From Pirellulales bacterium (lineage in GTDB: Bacteria > Planctomycetota > Planctomycetia > Pirellulales > DATAWG01), in assembly GCA_036267355.1 (NCBI GenBank), contig DATAWG010000125.1, forward strand, positions 1 through 64,000: DNA of 64,000 nucleotides. Direction: 5' to 3'. Below are positions 41,743 to 50,383 of this stretch, piece after piece. Within the stretch, counting starts at the first letter, position 1. Each line of letters begins with the position of its first letter. The notes under the pieces are model-generated. The model searched no databases and was not told the DNA's origin. It saw nothing but the letters and a program-made list of their open reading frames with translations. A program made the position numbers and the translations under genes.

Positions 41743-43562
41743 GCACGATCACTGTCGGTCCCCACGGCCCAGCCGCGCCGGATCATCCGCTTTCGCAGAC
41801 GGCCCCCCATGCCCACAAGGGCAGCTTTCTGACGACGTATATCTTTTCGCGCGATCACAAGGTGATCGGCATCCAATTTCTATTTTCCACGCTGCTGTGG
41901 TTTCTGATCGGCGGCCTGTTGGCGCTGGCCGTGCGCTGGCAAGTGGCTTGGCCCTGGACGCAGATTCCGATCCTCGGGCATTTATTTCATCTGCAAGGCG
42001 GACAGATTTCGCCCGAGTTTTACACGATGCTCGTGACGATGCACGCCACGGTGATGATCTTTCTGGTGATCATCCCGATTCTGGCCGGCGCGTTCGGCAA
42101 TTTCTTGATTCCGCTGATGATCGGGGCCGACGATATGGCCTTCCCGACGCTGAACATGCTGAGCTATTGGTTCATGTGGCCGGCTTTTATCTGCTTTCTA
42201 TCGAGCTTTTTCGTCGCGGGCGGCGCGGCGGCGGCTGGCTGGACCAGTTATCCGCCGCTGTCCGACAATCCGGCCGCCGCTCCCGGCAGCGGCATGGGAC
42301 AAACGCTGTGGCTGTTGGGCCTTGTATGCGTCGGCATCTCGTCGATGATGGGCTCGATCAACTACATGACGACGATCATCCAGATGCGCGCTCCCGGCAT
42401 GACGATGTTCCGCCTGCCGCTGACGATCTGGGCGATGTTCATCACGGCCGTGTTGCAAGCCTTCGCCCTGCCGGTGCTCACGGCGGCGGCTTTCATGCAG
42501 TTGATGGATCGGTTGCTTGGAGCCGGCTTTTTCATGCCCGATGGCAGCGTCGTAAATAACACGATCAACACGGCCGGCGGCGGACAGCCGCTCTTGTGGC
42601 AGCATTTGTTCTGGTTCTATTCTCATCCCGCCGTCTACATCATGATCTTGCCGGCGATGGGCATGGTGTCGGATATGATTAGCTGCTTTGCCCGCAAGCC
42701 GATTTACGGCTACAAGCCGATGGTCTATTCGATCGCCGGAATTGCCGGGCTGGGGTTCATCGTGTGGGGGCACCACATGTTCGTCTCCGGCATGAATCCC
42801 GCGCTGGGGATGACGTTCATGGTGTCGACGATGATGATCGCCCTGCCGAGCGCCATCAAAACGTTTAATTGGCTGGGCACGATCTGGGGGGGCAAGATTC
42901 AATTCACCACTCCGATGTTGTTTGCCTTGGCGTTTGTGTCGATGTTTATCATCGGCGGCCTCTCGGGCATTTTCATGGCCGCGACGCCGGTGGACATCTT
43001 CATCCACGACACGTATTTCATCGTGGCCCATTTCCACTACGTGCTGTTTGCCGGCACGGCGATGGGTGTTTTCGGGGCGATTTATTTCTGGTTTCCCAAG
43101 ATGTTCGGCCGGATGATGAACGAATTGTGGGGCAAAGTGCATTTCTTCTTCACGTTCATTTTCCTGAACGGCGTGTTCTATACGATGCACATTCTGGGCG
43201 CGAACGGCTTCCCGCGGCGCTATGCCGATCATTATCGCTTCGCCACCTTCGCCCACTTGCAGCCGCTCAACGCCTTCATGACCTATTGCGCGATGGGGCT
43301 GGTTGGCGTGCAGGTGATTTTCATCATCAACTTTTTCTACAGCATGTTTCTCGGGCCCAAGGCCGGCCGCAATCCATGGCACGCCAACGGGCTGGAATGG
43401 AGCGCTCCAAGCCCGCCGGGCCACGGAAATTTCGATTTCCAACCGCATGTGCATCGCGGGCCGTATGAATACGGCTCGCCTGAATCGACCGAAGACTACT
43501 ATCCGCAAATCCAGCCGCCGGCCGAGGGTCTGCCACCGATCGCCGACGGCCACGGCCATTAA
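41739..43562 (+). CDS. coxA: Cytochrome c oxidase subunit I, A2-like
   Basis: The catalytic subunit of the haem-copper oxidase has 607 residues and twelve or more helices. Haem ligands are His102 (MHATVMIFLVIIPIL) and His433; the haem a3 ligand is His431 (IVAHFHYVLF). CuB ligands are His296 (YSHPAVY, with Tyr300 as the cross-linked tyrosine) and His345-His346 (WGHHMFVSGM). The GHPEV glutamate of A1 enzymes is replaced by Tyr294-Ser295, as in A2-type oxidases, so protons would use the alternative D-channel end. A gagga Shine-Dalgarno site lies nine bases upstream. A hairpin repeat begins one base after the stop. Confidence 0.97.
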   Translation: MSTITVGPHGPAAPDHPLSQTAPHAHKGSFLTTYIFSRDHKVIGIQFLFSTLLWFLIGGLLALAVRWQVAWPWTQIPILGHLFHLQGGQISPEFYTMLVTMHATVMIFLVIIPILAGAFGNFLIPLMIGADDMAFPTLNMLSYWFMWPAFICFLSSFFVAGGAAAAGWTSYPPLSDNPAAAPGSGMGQTLWLLGLVCVGISSMMGSINYMTTIIQMRAPGMTMFRLPLTIWAMFITAVLQAFALPVLTAAAFMQLMDRLLGAGFFMPDGSVVNNTINTAGGGQPLLWQHLFWFYSHPAVYIMILPAMGMVSDMISCFARKPIYGYKPMVYSIAGIAGLGFIVWGHHMFVSGMNPALGMTFMVSTMMIALPSAIKTFNWLGTIWGGKIQFTTPMLFALAFVSMFIIGGLSGIFMAATPVDIFIHDTYFIVAHFHYVLFAGTAMGVFGAIYFWFPKMFGRMMNELWGKVHFFFTFIFLNGVFYTMHILGANGFPRRYADHYRFATFAHLQPLNAFMTYCAMGLVGVQVIFIINFFYSMFLGPKAGRNPWHANGLEWSAPSPPGHGNFDFQPHVHRGPYEYGSPESTEDYYPQIQPPAEGLPPIADGHGH

Positions 43563-43659
43563 GGCTCGGCCGAAAAACAACTTCCGCTTTTCGAACCCAC
43601 ACCTGCCCTCGCCCGCAAGGGGAGAGGCGTCTGTGGAGAAGTTGTTTTTCGGCTGAGCC
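43563..43659. repeat. Inverted repeat, 'ctcggccgaaaaataacttc' family, copy 4
   Basis: ggctcggccgaaaaacaact (43563) pairs with agttgtttttcggctgagcc (ending 43659). The internal C/T changes are compensated in the other arm (aaaacaactt/aagttgtttt), so the stem is kept. It begins directly after the coxA stop codon. Confidence 0.85.
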
Positions 43660-43749
43660 TGAGCGATGGCGAGCGCCGCCCGCCGATCGTGTGATTTCAT
43701 TTGTACGTTGATCTGTTGATCCATTATCCAGTCGCTTGCGGTTTCGCGC

Positions 43750-44787
43750 GTGACCCGTTTCTCCGCCACTTCCGTCGTCGCCCGTAGCCCCTGGCCGCAT
43801 CGCGCCGCGGTGCTGCTGGTGTGCATGACGCTTGTGCTATTGTGGGTCGGCGCTTTGGTAACTTCGACAAATTCCGGGATGGCGGTGCCCGACTGGCCGA
43901 CGACCTACGGTTACAATCCGTTTTTCTATCCGTTGCAAACATGGTTCAATGGCCCGCGCCAGGTTTTCTATGAGCACAGCCATCGCTTGCTTGGCTCGCT
44001 GATCGGGACACTGGCGATCGGGCTGGTTGCAACGAGTTGGTTCGCGGAGCGCCGGCGATGGGCGTTCCGGTTGACGGTTGTCGCGCTGGGAATGGTGATC
44101 GTTCAAGGCTTACTGGGCGGGCTGCGTGTAACGCATCGCGATCGAACGCTCGCCCAAGTGCATGGTTGCTTCGGCCCGTTGTTCTTTGCGGTGACCGTGG
44201 CGATCGCCACGGTTACGTCCGGCTGGTGGTCGAAGGCGGCTTTGCGGCTCGATCGGCGCGCCGGCCGGTTGCAACGGTTGGCGATTGCCACTGCAGCGAT
44301 CGCGTATTTGCAACTTGTGCTGGGGACTTTCGTGCGGCATGTGTCGACGCAAACATCGATCGGGGAGTTTCGATTTTTCGCGATGTTTCACCTGCTCACT
44401 GCCCTGGTGCTGACGGCGCATGTGGTTCTGGTGGGATTTCGCGTGCTGCGGAATTTCGCCGATGAGCGGCTATTGGTGCGGCCGGCTTTGGCGCTATTCG
44501 GCCTGATTGCCGTGCAGCTTTGCCTGGGCGTGGGCACATGGCTGACGCACTACGGCCCTCCGGCGTGGCTGAGCGATAACGGTTGGTTTGCGAACAACGA
44601 ATGGCTCGCCCACTACACCGTCGAAGCCGGCAGCGCATGGCAAACACAAATCACGACCGCTCACGTCGCCGTCGGCTCGCTGATTTTTGGAACATCGGTC
44701 GCGCTCGCCTTGCGATCGTGGCGATTGCTGCAAGGCATGCCGGCGCCGCGCTCTGCCGAGCGGCCGCTCGCGGGGGTGACCGCATGA
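43750..44787 (+). CDS. ctaA: Haem A synthase
   Basis: The membrane monooxygenase oxidises haem O to haem A for the oxidase. The 345-residue protein has eight helices. The conserved histidines of the CtaA/Cox15 fold are seen in YEHSHRLLGSLIG, AQVHGCFGPLFF, FHLLTALVLTAHVV and TAHVAVGSL, with the early SGMAVPDWPTTYG motif typical of the family. The start is GTG. The stop overlaps the ctaB start (ATGA at 44784), so the two haem-modification genes are coupled. An insertion after helix 6 (LTHYGPPAWLSDNGWFANNE) is longer than in Bacillus CtaA and is common in planctomycetes. Confidence 0.93.
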   Translation: MTRFSATSVVARSPWPHRAAVLLVCMTLVLLWVGALVTSTNSGMAVPDWPTTYGYNPFFYPLQTWFNGPRQVFYEHSHRLLGSLIGTLAIGLVATSWFAERRRWAFRLTVVALGMVIVQGLLGGLRVTHRDRTLAQVHGCFGPLFFAVTVAIATVTSGWWSKAALRLDRRAGRLQRLAIATAAIAYLQLVLGTFVRHVSTQTSIGEFRFFAMFHLLTALVLTAHVVLVGFRVLRNFADERLLVRPALALFGLIAVQLCLGVGTWLTHYGPPAWLSDNGWFANNEWLAHYTVEAGSAWQTQITTAHVAVGSLIFGTSVALALRSWRLLQGMPAPRSAERPLAGVTA

Positions 44788-45821
44788 GCACATTTGCATG
44801 GCGCGGAGCGGTTGAAGTTGCCGAGATCGCGGTCGAGTCGCCCGCGGTGACCGGCCGCGAGCGTGTGGTGATCGACGCGGTTGTGGAGGGCGCGGCGGCG
44901 ACGAGCACGGTCGGCATGGCGCCGCGCGTCGCGCATGGGAAGGCGCGACAGATCGCGCGCGATTATCTCGAACTGACCAAGCCGCGGATTTCGGCGTTGG
45001 TGTTGGTGACCGTGGCGGTTTCGGCGTTCATGGCCCATTGGGGCCCGCCCGACCCGCTGTTGCTGCTGAACACCCTGGTAGGCACGGCCTTGGTCGCCGC
45101 CAGCGCCAGCGCTTTGAACCAACATCTCGAACGGAAGTCGGATTCGGTGATGGAGCGCACGGCCGATCGGCCGCTTCCGTCGGGCCGGCTGAGCGACGCC
45201 CAGGTGCTTTGGTTCGGCGGCCTGACGATTGCCTCCGGGCTGTTGTACCTCGCGATTGCCGTGAATTGTTTGACGGCCGTCTTGGGCGCGGCGACATGGA
45301 TTTTGTATGTCGTCGTTTACACACCGCTCAAATCGCGAACGCCGCTGAATACGGTCGTCGGGGCCGTGGCCGGCGCATTGCCGACCTTGATGGGCTGGAC
45401 GGCGGTCGGCGGGTCGTTGAGCTTCAGTCTCGGTGGCGGCGGCGTGAAAGCAGCCACGCTGTTCTTGATTGTCTATCTGTGGCAGTTTCCGCATTTCATG
45501 GCCATTGCCTGGATGTATCGGCATGAGTATGCCGAAGCCGGATTGAAAATGCTGACGGTGGTTGATCCAAGCGGCTGGCGGGCCGGCATGCAGGCCGTCG
45601 CATCGGCCCTGGCGCTCGTTCCGGTCAGCTTGGCGCCGATCCTGCAGCACGCGGGACCGGTTTACTTTTGTGCGGCATCGGTGCTGGGACTGATTTATCT
45701 GGCGGCGGCGGCGGCATTCTGCTATCGGCGCGACGAGCGCTCGGCGCGCAGCCTGTTGCGCGTCAGCCTGGTGTATCTGCCGGCGCTGTTGGCGTTGTTT
45801 ATGTTCGTGCCGCTTGTCTAG
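44784..45821 (+). CDS. ctaB: Protohaem IX farnesyltransferase (haem O synthase)
   Basis: The integral membrane prenyltransferase (UbiA family) adds farnesyl to haem B. The 345-residue protein has an N-terminal soluble extension of about 55 residues before the first family block (DYLELTKPRISALVLVTVAV). The first Asp-rich motif is NQHLERKSDSVMERTADRPL, with Glu in place of the first Asp (N-x3-E-x3-D); this is a known variant. The second is YRHEYAEAGLKMLTVVDPSG. Also seen is VVYTPLKSRTPLNTVVGAVA. The ATG overlaps the ctaA stop. A perfect 26-bp inverted repeat lies downstream. Confidence 0.93.
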   Translation: MSTFAWRGAVEVAEIAVESPAVTGRERVVIDAVVEGAAATSTVGMAPRVAHGKARQIARDYLELTKPRISALVLVTVAVSAFMAHWGPPDPLLLLNTLVGTALVAASASALNQHLERKSDSVMERTADRPLPSGRLSDAQVLWFGGLTIASGLLYLAIAVNCLTAVLGAATWILYVVVYTPLKSRTPLNTVVGAVAGALPTLMGWTAVGGSLSFSLGGGGVKAATLFLIVYLWQFPHFMAIAWMYRHEYAEAGLKMLTVVDPSGWRAGMQAVASALALVPVSLAPILQHAGPVYFCAASVLGLIYLAAAAAFCYRRDERSARSLLRVSLVYLPALLALFMFVPLV

Positions 45822-45869
45822 GGATTCGGGTGAGGGACTAGGGATTGGGACGGAGGAGTTCTGGGCGAT

Positions 45870-45953
45870 GTGTGCCGCTGGCAAGCGCAGTCTGCTGTTG
45901 GCGGCGCCACGCGCGAGTTCTGCACTGGCAGACTGCGCTTGCCAGCGGCACAC
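45870..45953. repeat. Perfect 26-bp inverted repeat, 'gtgtgccgctggcaagcgca' family
   Basis: gtgtgccgctggcaagcgca (45870-45889) continues as gtctgc, and gcagactgcgcttgccagcg continues as gcacac to 45953. The two arms are exact reverse complements over 26 bases with a 32-base loop. It lies between ctaB and coxC. The repeat resembles, but is distinct from, the 'gtgccactggctttgcc' elements. Confidence 0.9.
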
Positions 45954-46041
45954 CGCGCCCAATTGCTGTCGCGTGCGGAAAACGTTTGAAACAGGTTCGG
46001 AATCGTTTTTTACGCGGCGTTTGCCGTGAATTAGAAAGATC

Positions 46042-47031
46042 ATGACGGAACAATACCTCGAACATACATCGGGTGGAGTTGCGGTCGCGCACGAAGCGGG
46101 GCACGGGCCGGAGCATGCTGATGCCGGGCATGGTGGGCATCTGACGTTGCACTACGAGCCCGGGCTGCCGCTGCCGAACAGCAAGCTGATTGTCTGGCTG
46201 TTCCTCTCCACGGAAATCATGTTTTTCGCTGCATTAATCGGCGTCTTTATCGTGATTCGATTCGGCGCGCCGGCCTGGCCTATGGCCCACGAAGTGTTTT
46301 TGAGCGAGCCGATCGGCGCGTTCAACACGTTCGTGCTCATTTGCTCGAGCGTGACGATCGTGTTGGCTTTGGAAGCGGCGCGGGCGAACAAGGCGGGGCT
46401 GGCGAAAGGGCTTGTCGCGCTGACGCTCGTTTTGGGATCGGTGTTTCTCGGCGTCAAAGCGTTCGAATATCATCATAAATTCGAACACGGCATCTACCCG
46501 ATGGCCCCACGAAGCCGAATCTATGAACGGGCCGATCTGTATTACGGATCGGCGGTGCGCGAGCGATTGAGCGACGCCGCCGTCCAGAAAGAAATCACCA
46601 AGCTCAAAGGCGCTCCTTCCAGCCAATTGAGTGAGTCGGTTCGCGAGGGTCTGGCGCAGCTGGACCAGCTAACGACCGTCGTGCAAGATCCGAATGCAAC
46701 GCCAAAGATGCTGCAGGAAAAGGTTGCCGATTTGGCGCTTCCGCCTCCCGCGCCGGGCCAAATGGCGCCGGAAGGGGGCCTGAACGAATTGTTTCCCTGG
46801 CTCAAACTACCGATCGTAATTCCCGGCGGCAATATGTGGGCCAGCACCTATTTCCTGCTCACCGGGTTCCACGCCCTTCACGTGTTCATCGGCTTGGTGA
46901 TTTTCCTGCTGATGGTGCTGTTCATGCGGCTGGATCGCGACCGGGCTTATGTGATCGAGAATATTGGGTTGTACTGGCATTTCGTCGACTTGGTGTGGAT
47001 TTTCCTGTTTCCGCTGATTTACTTGTTTTGA
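46042..47031 (+). CDS. coxC: Cytochrome c oxidase subunit III with a large insertion
   Basis: The 329-residue protein has five core helices of the short (CyoC/CtaE) type: [60 protein letters not shown], then [20 protein letters not shown] and [20 protein letters not shown]. The invariant Glu ([12 protein letters not shown]) and the GFHALHV and WHFVDLVW motifs are present. Two oddities: the N-terminus has seven His within residues 8-37 ([18 protein letters not shown]), and an extra soluble segment of about 110 residues (151-262), rich in charge and helical propensity, sits between helices 3 and 4, where normal proteins have a short loop. Confidence 0.9.
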   Translation: MTEQYLEHTSGGVAVAHEAGHGPEHADAGHGGHLTLHYEPGLPLPNSKLIVWLFLSTEIMFFAALIGVFIVIRFGAPAWPMAHEVFLSEPIGAFNTFVLICSSVTIVLALEAARANKAGLAKGLVALTLVLGSVFLGVKAFEYHHKFEHGIYPMAPRSRIYERADLYYGSAVRERLSDAAVQKEITKLKGAPSSQLSESVREGLAQLDQLTTVVQDPNATPKMLQEKVADLALPPPAPGQMAPEGGLNELFPWLKLPIVIPGGNMWASTYFLLTGFHALHVFIGLVIFLLMVLFMRLDRDRAYVIENIGLYWHFVDLVWIFLFPLIYLF

Positions 47032-47144
47032 CGGGGGTCTGGCTGGTTGTTCGGCCATGCGCGAGTCACGTGCCGCCATGAATTGTCGTAGCCGAAAATA
47101 TGTTTGACCCTTTGCCCCTATTGGTCGACTAGGAGCCGAATTCG

Positions 47145-47663
47145 ATGACCGAGCACGCCTTGGAAGACGCGACGCACGAAGACACGGCGGGCCACGCGCC
47201 CTTCGGGATCGCGAAATACGTCTACGTGTTTCTCGCCCTCTGCCTGCTGACGACGATGTCGTTTTGGACGTCGGGCTATCTGGACTTTCTCATTCGCTGG
47301 CCGTTCCCGGGCGACGTGGGTGTGAGCCGGGCGTTCATGATGGCCGTCTCCTGCACGAAGGCGATGCTGGTGATCCTGTTTTTCATGCACGTGAAATACG
47401 AAGCGAATTGGAAATATGTGTTGACGATTCCGGCCGGAATCATGTCGATCTTCCTGATGCTGATGCTGGTGCCCGACGTCGGGCTTCGTCTGCACCACGC
47501 GTCGGAAGAGCGGCTGCTGCACATGGCGGTGCCCACGAAGATCACCGCCGCCGACACGTCCGACGTGGAGCCGGCCAACCCGCCGCCGGACCGGGCGCCG
47601 CCGACGACAACGCCGACGACAGCGCCGACGACACCGCCGACGGCAACGCCGACGGCACAATAG
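47145..47663 (+). CDS. coxD: Cytochrome c oxidase subunit IV-like protein with Pro/Thr tail
   Basis: The 172-residue protein has three membrane helices (YVYVFLALCLLTTMSFWTSG; FMMAVSCTKAMLVILFFMHV; VLTIPAGIMSIFLMLMLVPD) and the KAMLVILFFMHVKYE block of bacterial subunit IV (CyoD/COX4_pro). It probably stabilises the oxidase. The last 40 residues are Pro/Thr/Ala-rich, and the final 20 are coded by five 12-bp repeats (47601-47660), so this tail may vary between strains. An aggag Shine-Dalgarno site lies nine bases before ATG. Confidence 0.85.
   Translation: MTEHALEDATHEDTAGHAPFGIAKYVYVFLALCLLTTMSFWTSGYLDFLIRWPFPGDVGVSRAFMMAVSCTKAMLVILFFMHVKYEANWKYVLTIPAGIMSIFLMLMLVPDVGLRLHHASEERLLHMAVPTKITAADTSDVEPANPPPDRAPPTTTPTTAPTTPPTATPTAQ
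47601..47660 (+). repeat. 12-bp tandem repeat, five copies, in coxD 3' end
   Basis: ccgacgacaacg, ccgacgacagcg, ccgacgacaccg, ccgacggcaacg and ccgacggcacaa follow without gap and run up to the TAG stop. They encode PTTT, PTTA, PTTP, PTAT and PTAQ. The period is a multiple of three, so copy changes keep the frame. Confidence 0.9.
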
Positions 47664-47670
47664 GATAGTT

Positions 47671-47851
47671 CACGCGGAGCCGCGGAGCTACGCAGAGGAA
47701 GCAACGAAGAGAACGACGGGAGAGCGAAAAATTTCTCGCCGGCGCATGCGTCGGCGGCGTTTCCGCGTATAATAGGCGCTGGCCCGCCGAACACATCCTT
47801 CCTGCCTTTCCTCGCTTCCTCGCTTCCTCCGCATTCTCCGCGCCTCCGCGT
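47671..47851. repeat. Long-range inverted repeat, 'cacgcggag' family
   Basis: cacgcggagccgcggag (47671-47687) and ctccgcgcctccgcgtg (about 47836-47852) are reverse-complementary except for one to two bases. About 150 bases lie between them, containing further polypurine (aggaagcaacgaagag) and polypyrimidine (cttcctcgcttcctcc) tracts that can also pair. It fills the coxD-to-ABC gap. Confidence 0.7.
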
Positions 47852-47896
47852 GATCGTTCTTTTTCGTCGCCCCGGAGTCGTTTCCGAAAATTGACC

Positions 47897-48847
47897 ATGA
47901 TTTCAACCGCCGCCATCGAGATTGCCGAGCTTGAGCATTTCTACGGCGAGCGCCGCGCGCTGGCCGGGTTGAGCTTGCGGATCGAGCCGGGCGAAATCTT
48001 CGTGTTTCTCGGCCCCAACGGCGGCGGCAAGACGACGCTGTTTCGCCTCCTATCCACGCTGCTGCCGATTCAGCGCGGGCGGGTGTCGGTGCTGGGCTTC
48101 GATCTGCAAACACAAATGCAAGCGGTGCGGCAGCGGCTGGGCGTCGTGTTCCAGGCCCCGAGCCTCGACAAAAAGCTGAGCGTGGCCGAAAACCTCATGC
48201 ATCAAGGGCATCTCTACGGTCTCTCGGGGCGCCGGCTGCGCGAGCGGCAAGACGAAATGCTCGGCCGATTGGCGCTCACCGATCGGCGCAACGAAATGGT
48301 CGAAAAGCTTTCGGGCGGATTGCGGCGGCGCGTCGAATTGGCCAAAGGAATGCTCCACCATCCGCGGCTCTTGTTGTTGGACGAGCCAAGCACGGGGCTC
48401 GATCCCGGCGCTCGCAGCGACCTGTGGGATTATCTCGAACAGATTCGCCGCGAAGACGGCGTGACCGTCGTGCTCACCACGCATCTGCTGGAAGAGGCCG
48501 ACAAGGCCGATCGCATCGCGATTCTCAACGAGGGTTCGCTTGTGGCGCTCGACACGCCCGAGGCGCTGCGCGCCACGGTCGGCGGCGATTCGATCACGAT
48601 CCAAACCGAAGACCCCGAGGCGATGGTTCGCGGCATCGAATCGCGATTCGGCTGCGTGGCAGGCGTCGTTTCCGGCTCGGTGCGGCTGGAGCAGGCCGAC
48701 GGACACCAGTGGATCGCTCGGCTGGTGGAAGCGTTTCCAGGACAGATTCAAGCGATCACGCTGGGCAAGCCCACGCTCGAAGACGTGTTCATCGAGCGGA
48801 CTGGGCATCGATTCTGGCGCGAGCGGGAGGAGGTGAGCGTTGGCTGA
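47897..48847 (+). CDS. ABC transporter ATP-binding protein (ABC-2 type)
   Basis: The 316-residue cytosolic ATPase has Walker A GPNGGGKTT, a Q-loop (GVVFQAPSLDKKLSVAENLM), the signature LSGGLRRRVELAKGM, Walker B LLLLDEPSTGLDPGAR and an H-loop (VLTTHLLEEADKADRIAI), all in the order of drug/polysaccharide exporters (DrrA/NodI class). The usual GPNGAGKT has Gly for Ala. The C-terminal 100 residues form the regulatory end (LEDVFIERTGHRF). It overlaps the permease gene by eight bases. Placement in the cox cluster suggests a role in oxidase assembly, such as export of a cofactor or copper ligand; there is no direct evidence. Confidence 0.88.
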   Translation: MISTAAIEIAELEHFYGERRALAGLSLRIEPGEIFVFLGPNGGGKTTLFRLLSTLLPIQRGRVSVLGFDLQTQMQAVRQRLGVVFQAPSLDKKLSVAENLMHQGHLYGLSGRRLRERQDEMLGRLALTDRRNEMVEKLSGGLRRRVELAKGMLHHPRLLLLDEPSTGLDPGARSDLWDYLEQIRREDGVTVVLTTHLLEEADKADRIAILNEGSLVALDTPEALRATVGGDSITIQTEDPEAMVRGIESRFGCVAGVVSGSVRLEQADGHQWIARLVEAFPGQIQAITLGKPTLEDVFIERTGHRFWREREEVSVG

Positions 48848-49724
48848 AATATTGGAAACATCGTTGGCCCCGCCGGTTGGCGTGCGGGCCGAGATTGAAT
48901 CGGTCGCCGCGCCGTGCCCTTGGCAAGCGGCGGCGACGCTTTGCCGCCGCGAATGGGTGCGGTTCGTGCGGCAGCGGAATCGTGTGTTCGGGGCGATCGG
49001 GCAACCGCTCTTTTTTTGGCTGCTGTTCGGCATCGGGTTCGGCTCGTCGTTTCGCATGGGCTCGAGCGATACCGGCGGGCTGACGTATTTCGAATATTTC
49101 TTCCCCGGCACGCTGGTGCTGATCCTGCTGTTCACGGCCATCTTCGCCACGATCTCGGTGATCGAGGATCGCCGCGAAGGATTTTTGCAATCGGTTCTCG
49201 TGGCCCCGATTCCGCGCTGGTCGATGGTGCTCGGCAAATTGCTGGGGGGCACGCTGATCGCCGTTGCCCAAGGTTCGATCTTCGTGCTGTTGGGCTACAC
49301 GCTGCATTTGCACCTCGGGCCGGTGGCGCTGCTGGCGGTGATGGCGTGGATGTTTGTCATTGCGCTGGCGCTGACGGCGCTTGGTTTCGTGTTGGCGTGG
49401 CGAATGGATTCGACGCAAGGTTTCCACGCGGTAATGAGCGTGTTGCTGTTGCCGATGTGGCTTTTGTCGGGCGCGTTTTTCCCTGCAGAACATGGCTTTC
49501 TGCACTGGATCGTGATGTGCAATCCGCTGACGTATGGCGTCGCCGGATTGCGGCGGCTGCTCTATTGGGACGCCTCGGCCGATGTGCGGGCGAAGGCGGC
49601 GGAATCGCTGGCGATCTTGCCGCCGGCGTGGGCGTGCGGGCTGGTGATGCTCGTTTTTTGTGTTGCAATGTTCGCCCTGGCCTGGAGGATTTCGGCCGGG
49701 CGAACCACGGGAGACTTGTTATGA
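48840..49724 (+). CDS. ABC-2 type transporter permease
   Basis: The 294-residue protein has six hydrophobic segments (PLFFWLLFGIGFGSSFRMGS; YFFPGTLVLILLFTAIFATI; LHLGPVALLAVMAWMFVIAL; VLLLPMWLLSGAFFPAEHGF) and the conserved ABC-2 block ISVIEDRREGFLQSVLVAPI (CDS residues about 105-120). TTG 48840 is the start: aggaggt lies five bases before it, and it overlaps the ATPase gene, giving a coupled pair. It overlaps the SCO gene downstream by four bases (ATGA). The substrate is unknown. Confidence 0.85.
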   Translation: MAEILETSLAPPVGVRAEIESVAAPCPWQAAATLCRREWVRFVRQRNRVFGAIGQPLFFWLLFGIGFGSSFRMGSSDTGGLTYFEYFFPGTLVLILLFTAIFATISVIEDRREGFLQSVLVAPIPRWSMVLGKLLGGTLIAVAQGSIFVLLGYTLHLHLGPVALLAVMAWMFVIALALTALGFVLAWRMDSTQGFHAVMSVLLLPMWLLSGAFFPAEHGFLHWIVMCNPLTYGVAGLRRLLYWDASADVRAKAAESLAILPPAWACGLVMLVFCVAMFALAWRISAGRTTGDLL

Positions 49725-50383
49725 AACACGTGGCGCTGTTCTTTTGGCTCGGGGTGCTTCTGGTCGGCTCGGTGTCGTATGGCTCGTGGCTCGTGTGGCG
49801 AGAATACGGCCATGACCCATCGGCCGATGCGCAGGCGCTCCTCGGTTCCAATTCGGAAAGCCAGGCGAATTGGTCGCGCACCAATCTTCCCGCCGGCAGC
49901 AGCAAGCCGCTCCCCGATTTTACGCTCACCGATCAGAACGGCCACGATTTTCACGGCAGTTCGCTTCGCGGGCAGGTGACCGTGCTCAGCTTTTTCTTCG
50001 CCAGTTGCCCCGGCCCGTGCTATCGGTTGAATCAGGCATTGTCGGGCCTGCAGGGGGATCCGGATTTCAAGGATGTGAAGTTCGTCAGCATCACGTGCGA
50101 TCCGCAAGACGACACGCCCGAGGTTTTGAAAGACTACGCGGCCCGATTCGCGGCGAATCCGAAGCAATGGATCTTTCTCACCGGCGATTTGAAGAAGATT
50201 CTCGATCTCGGCGAGAAGCGGCTGATGCTGCCGATCGCGGAGCGTTCGCATTCGGAATTGGCGGTGGCGCTCGACAAGGAATCGACGGTTCGCGGCTATT
50301 TCCATCTGACCGACGACGATGACGTAACGCAAATTCGCATTCGGCTGCGCGCTCTTTTGAAGGAGCGGGCAACCGTCAAGTAA
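49721..50383 (+). CDS. SCO1/SenC family copper chaperone
   Basis: The 220-residue protein has an N-terminal membrane anchor (MKHVALFFWLGVLLVGSVSY) and an extracytoplasmic thioredoxin-like domain. It carries Cu ligands Cys96 and Cys100 (CPGPC) and the distal His177 (ERSHSELAVALDKES); KFVSITCDPQDDTPEVLKDY is a family block. SCO proteins insert copper into the CuA site of CoxB or keep its Cys pair reduced. It overlaps the permease gene by four bases and is followed by the DUF420 gene, a typical assembly set. Confidence 0.92.
   Translation: MKHVALFFWLGVLLVGSVSYGSWLVWREYGHDPSADAQALLGSNSESQANWSRTNLPAGSSKPLPDFTLTDQNGHDFHGSSLRGQVTVLSFFFASCPGPCYRLNQALSGLQGDPDFKDVKFVSITCDPQDDTPEVLKDYAARFAANPKQWIFLTGDLKKILDLGEKRLMLPIAERSHSELAVALDKESTVRGYFHLTDDDDVTQIRIRLRALLKERATVK

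Noticed and set aside
47768-47773. Perfect TATAAT before the ABC-2 ATPase gene
   Set aside because: The hexamer at the correct distance upstream (catgcg) does not resemble a -35 box; a single hexamer is too weak to call.
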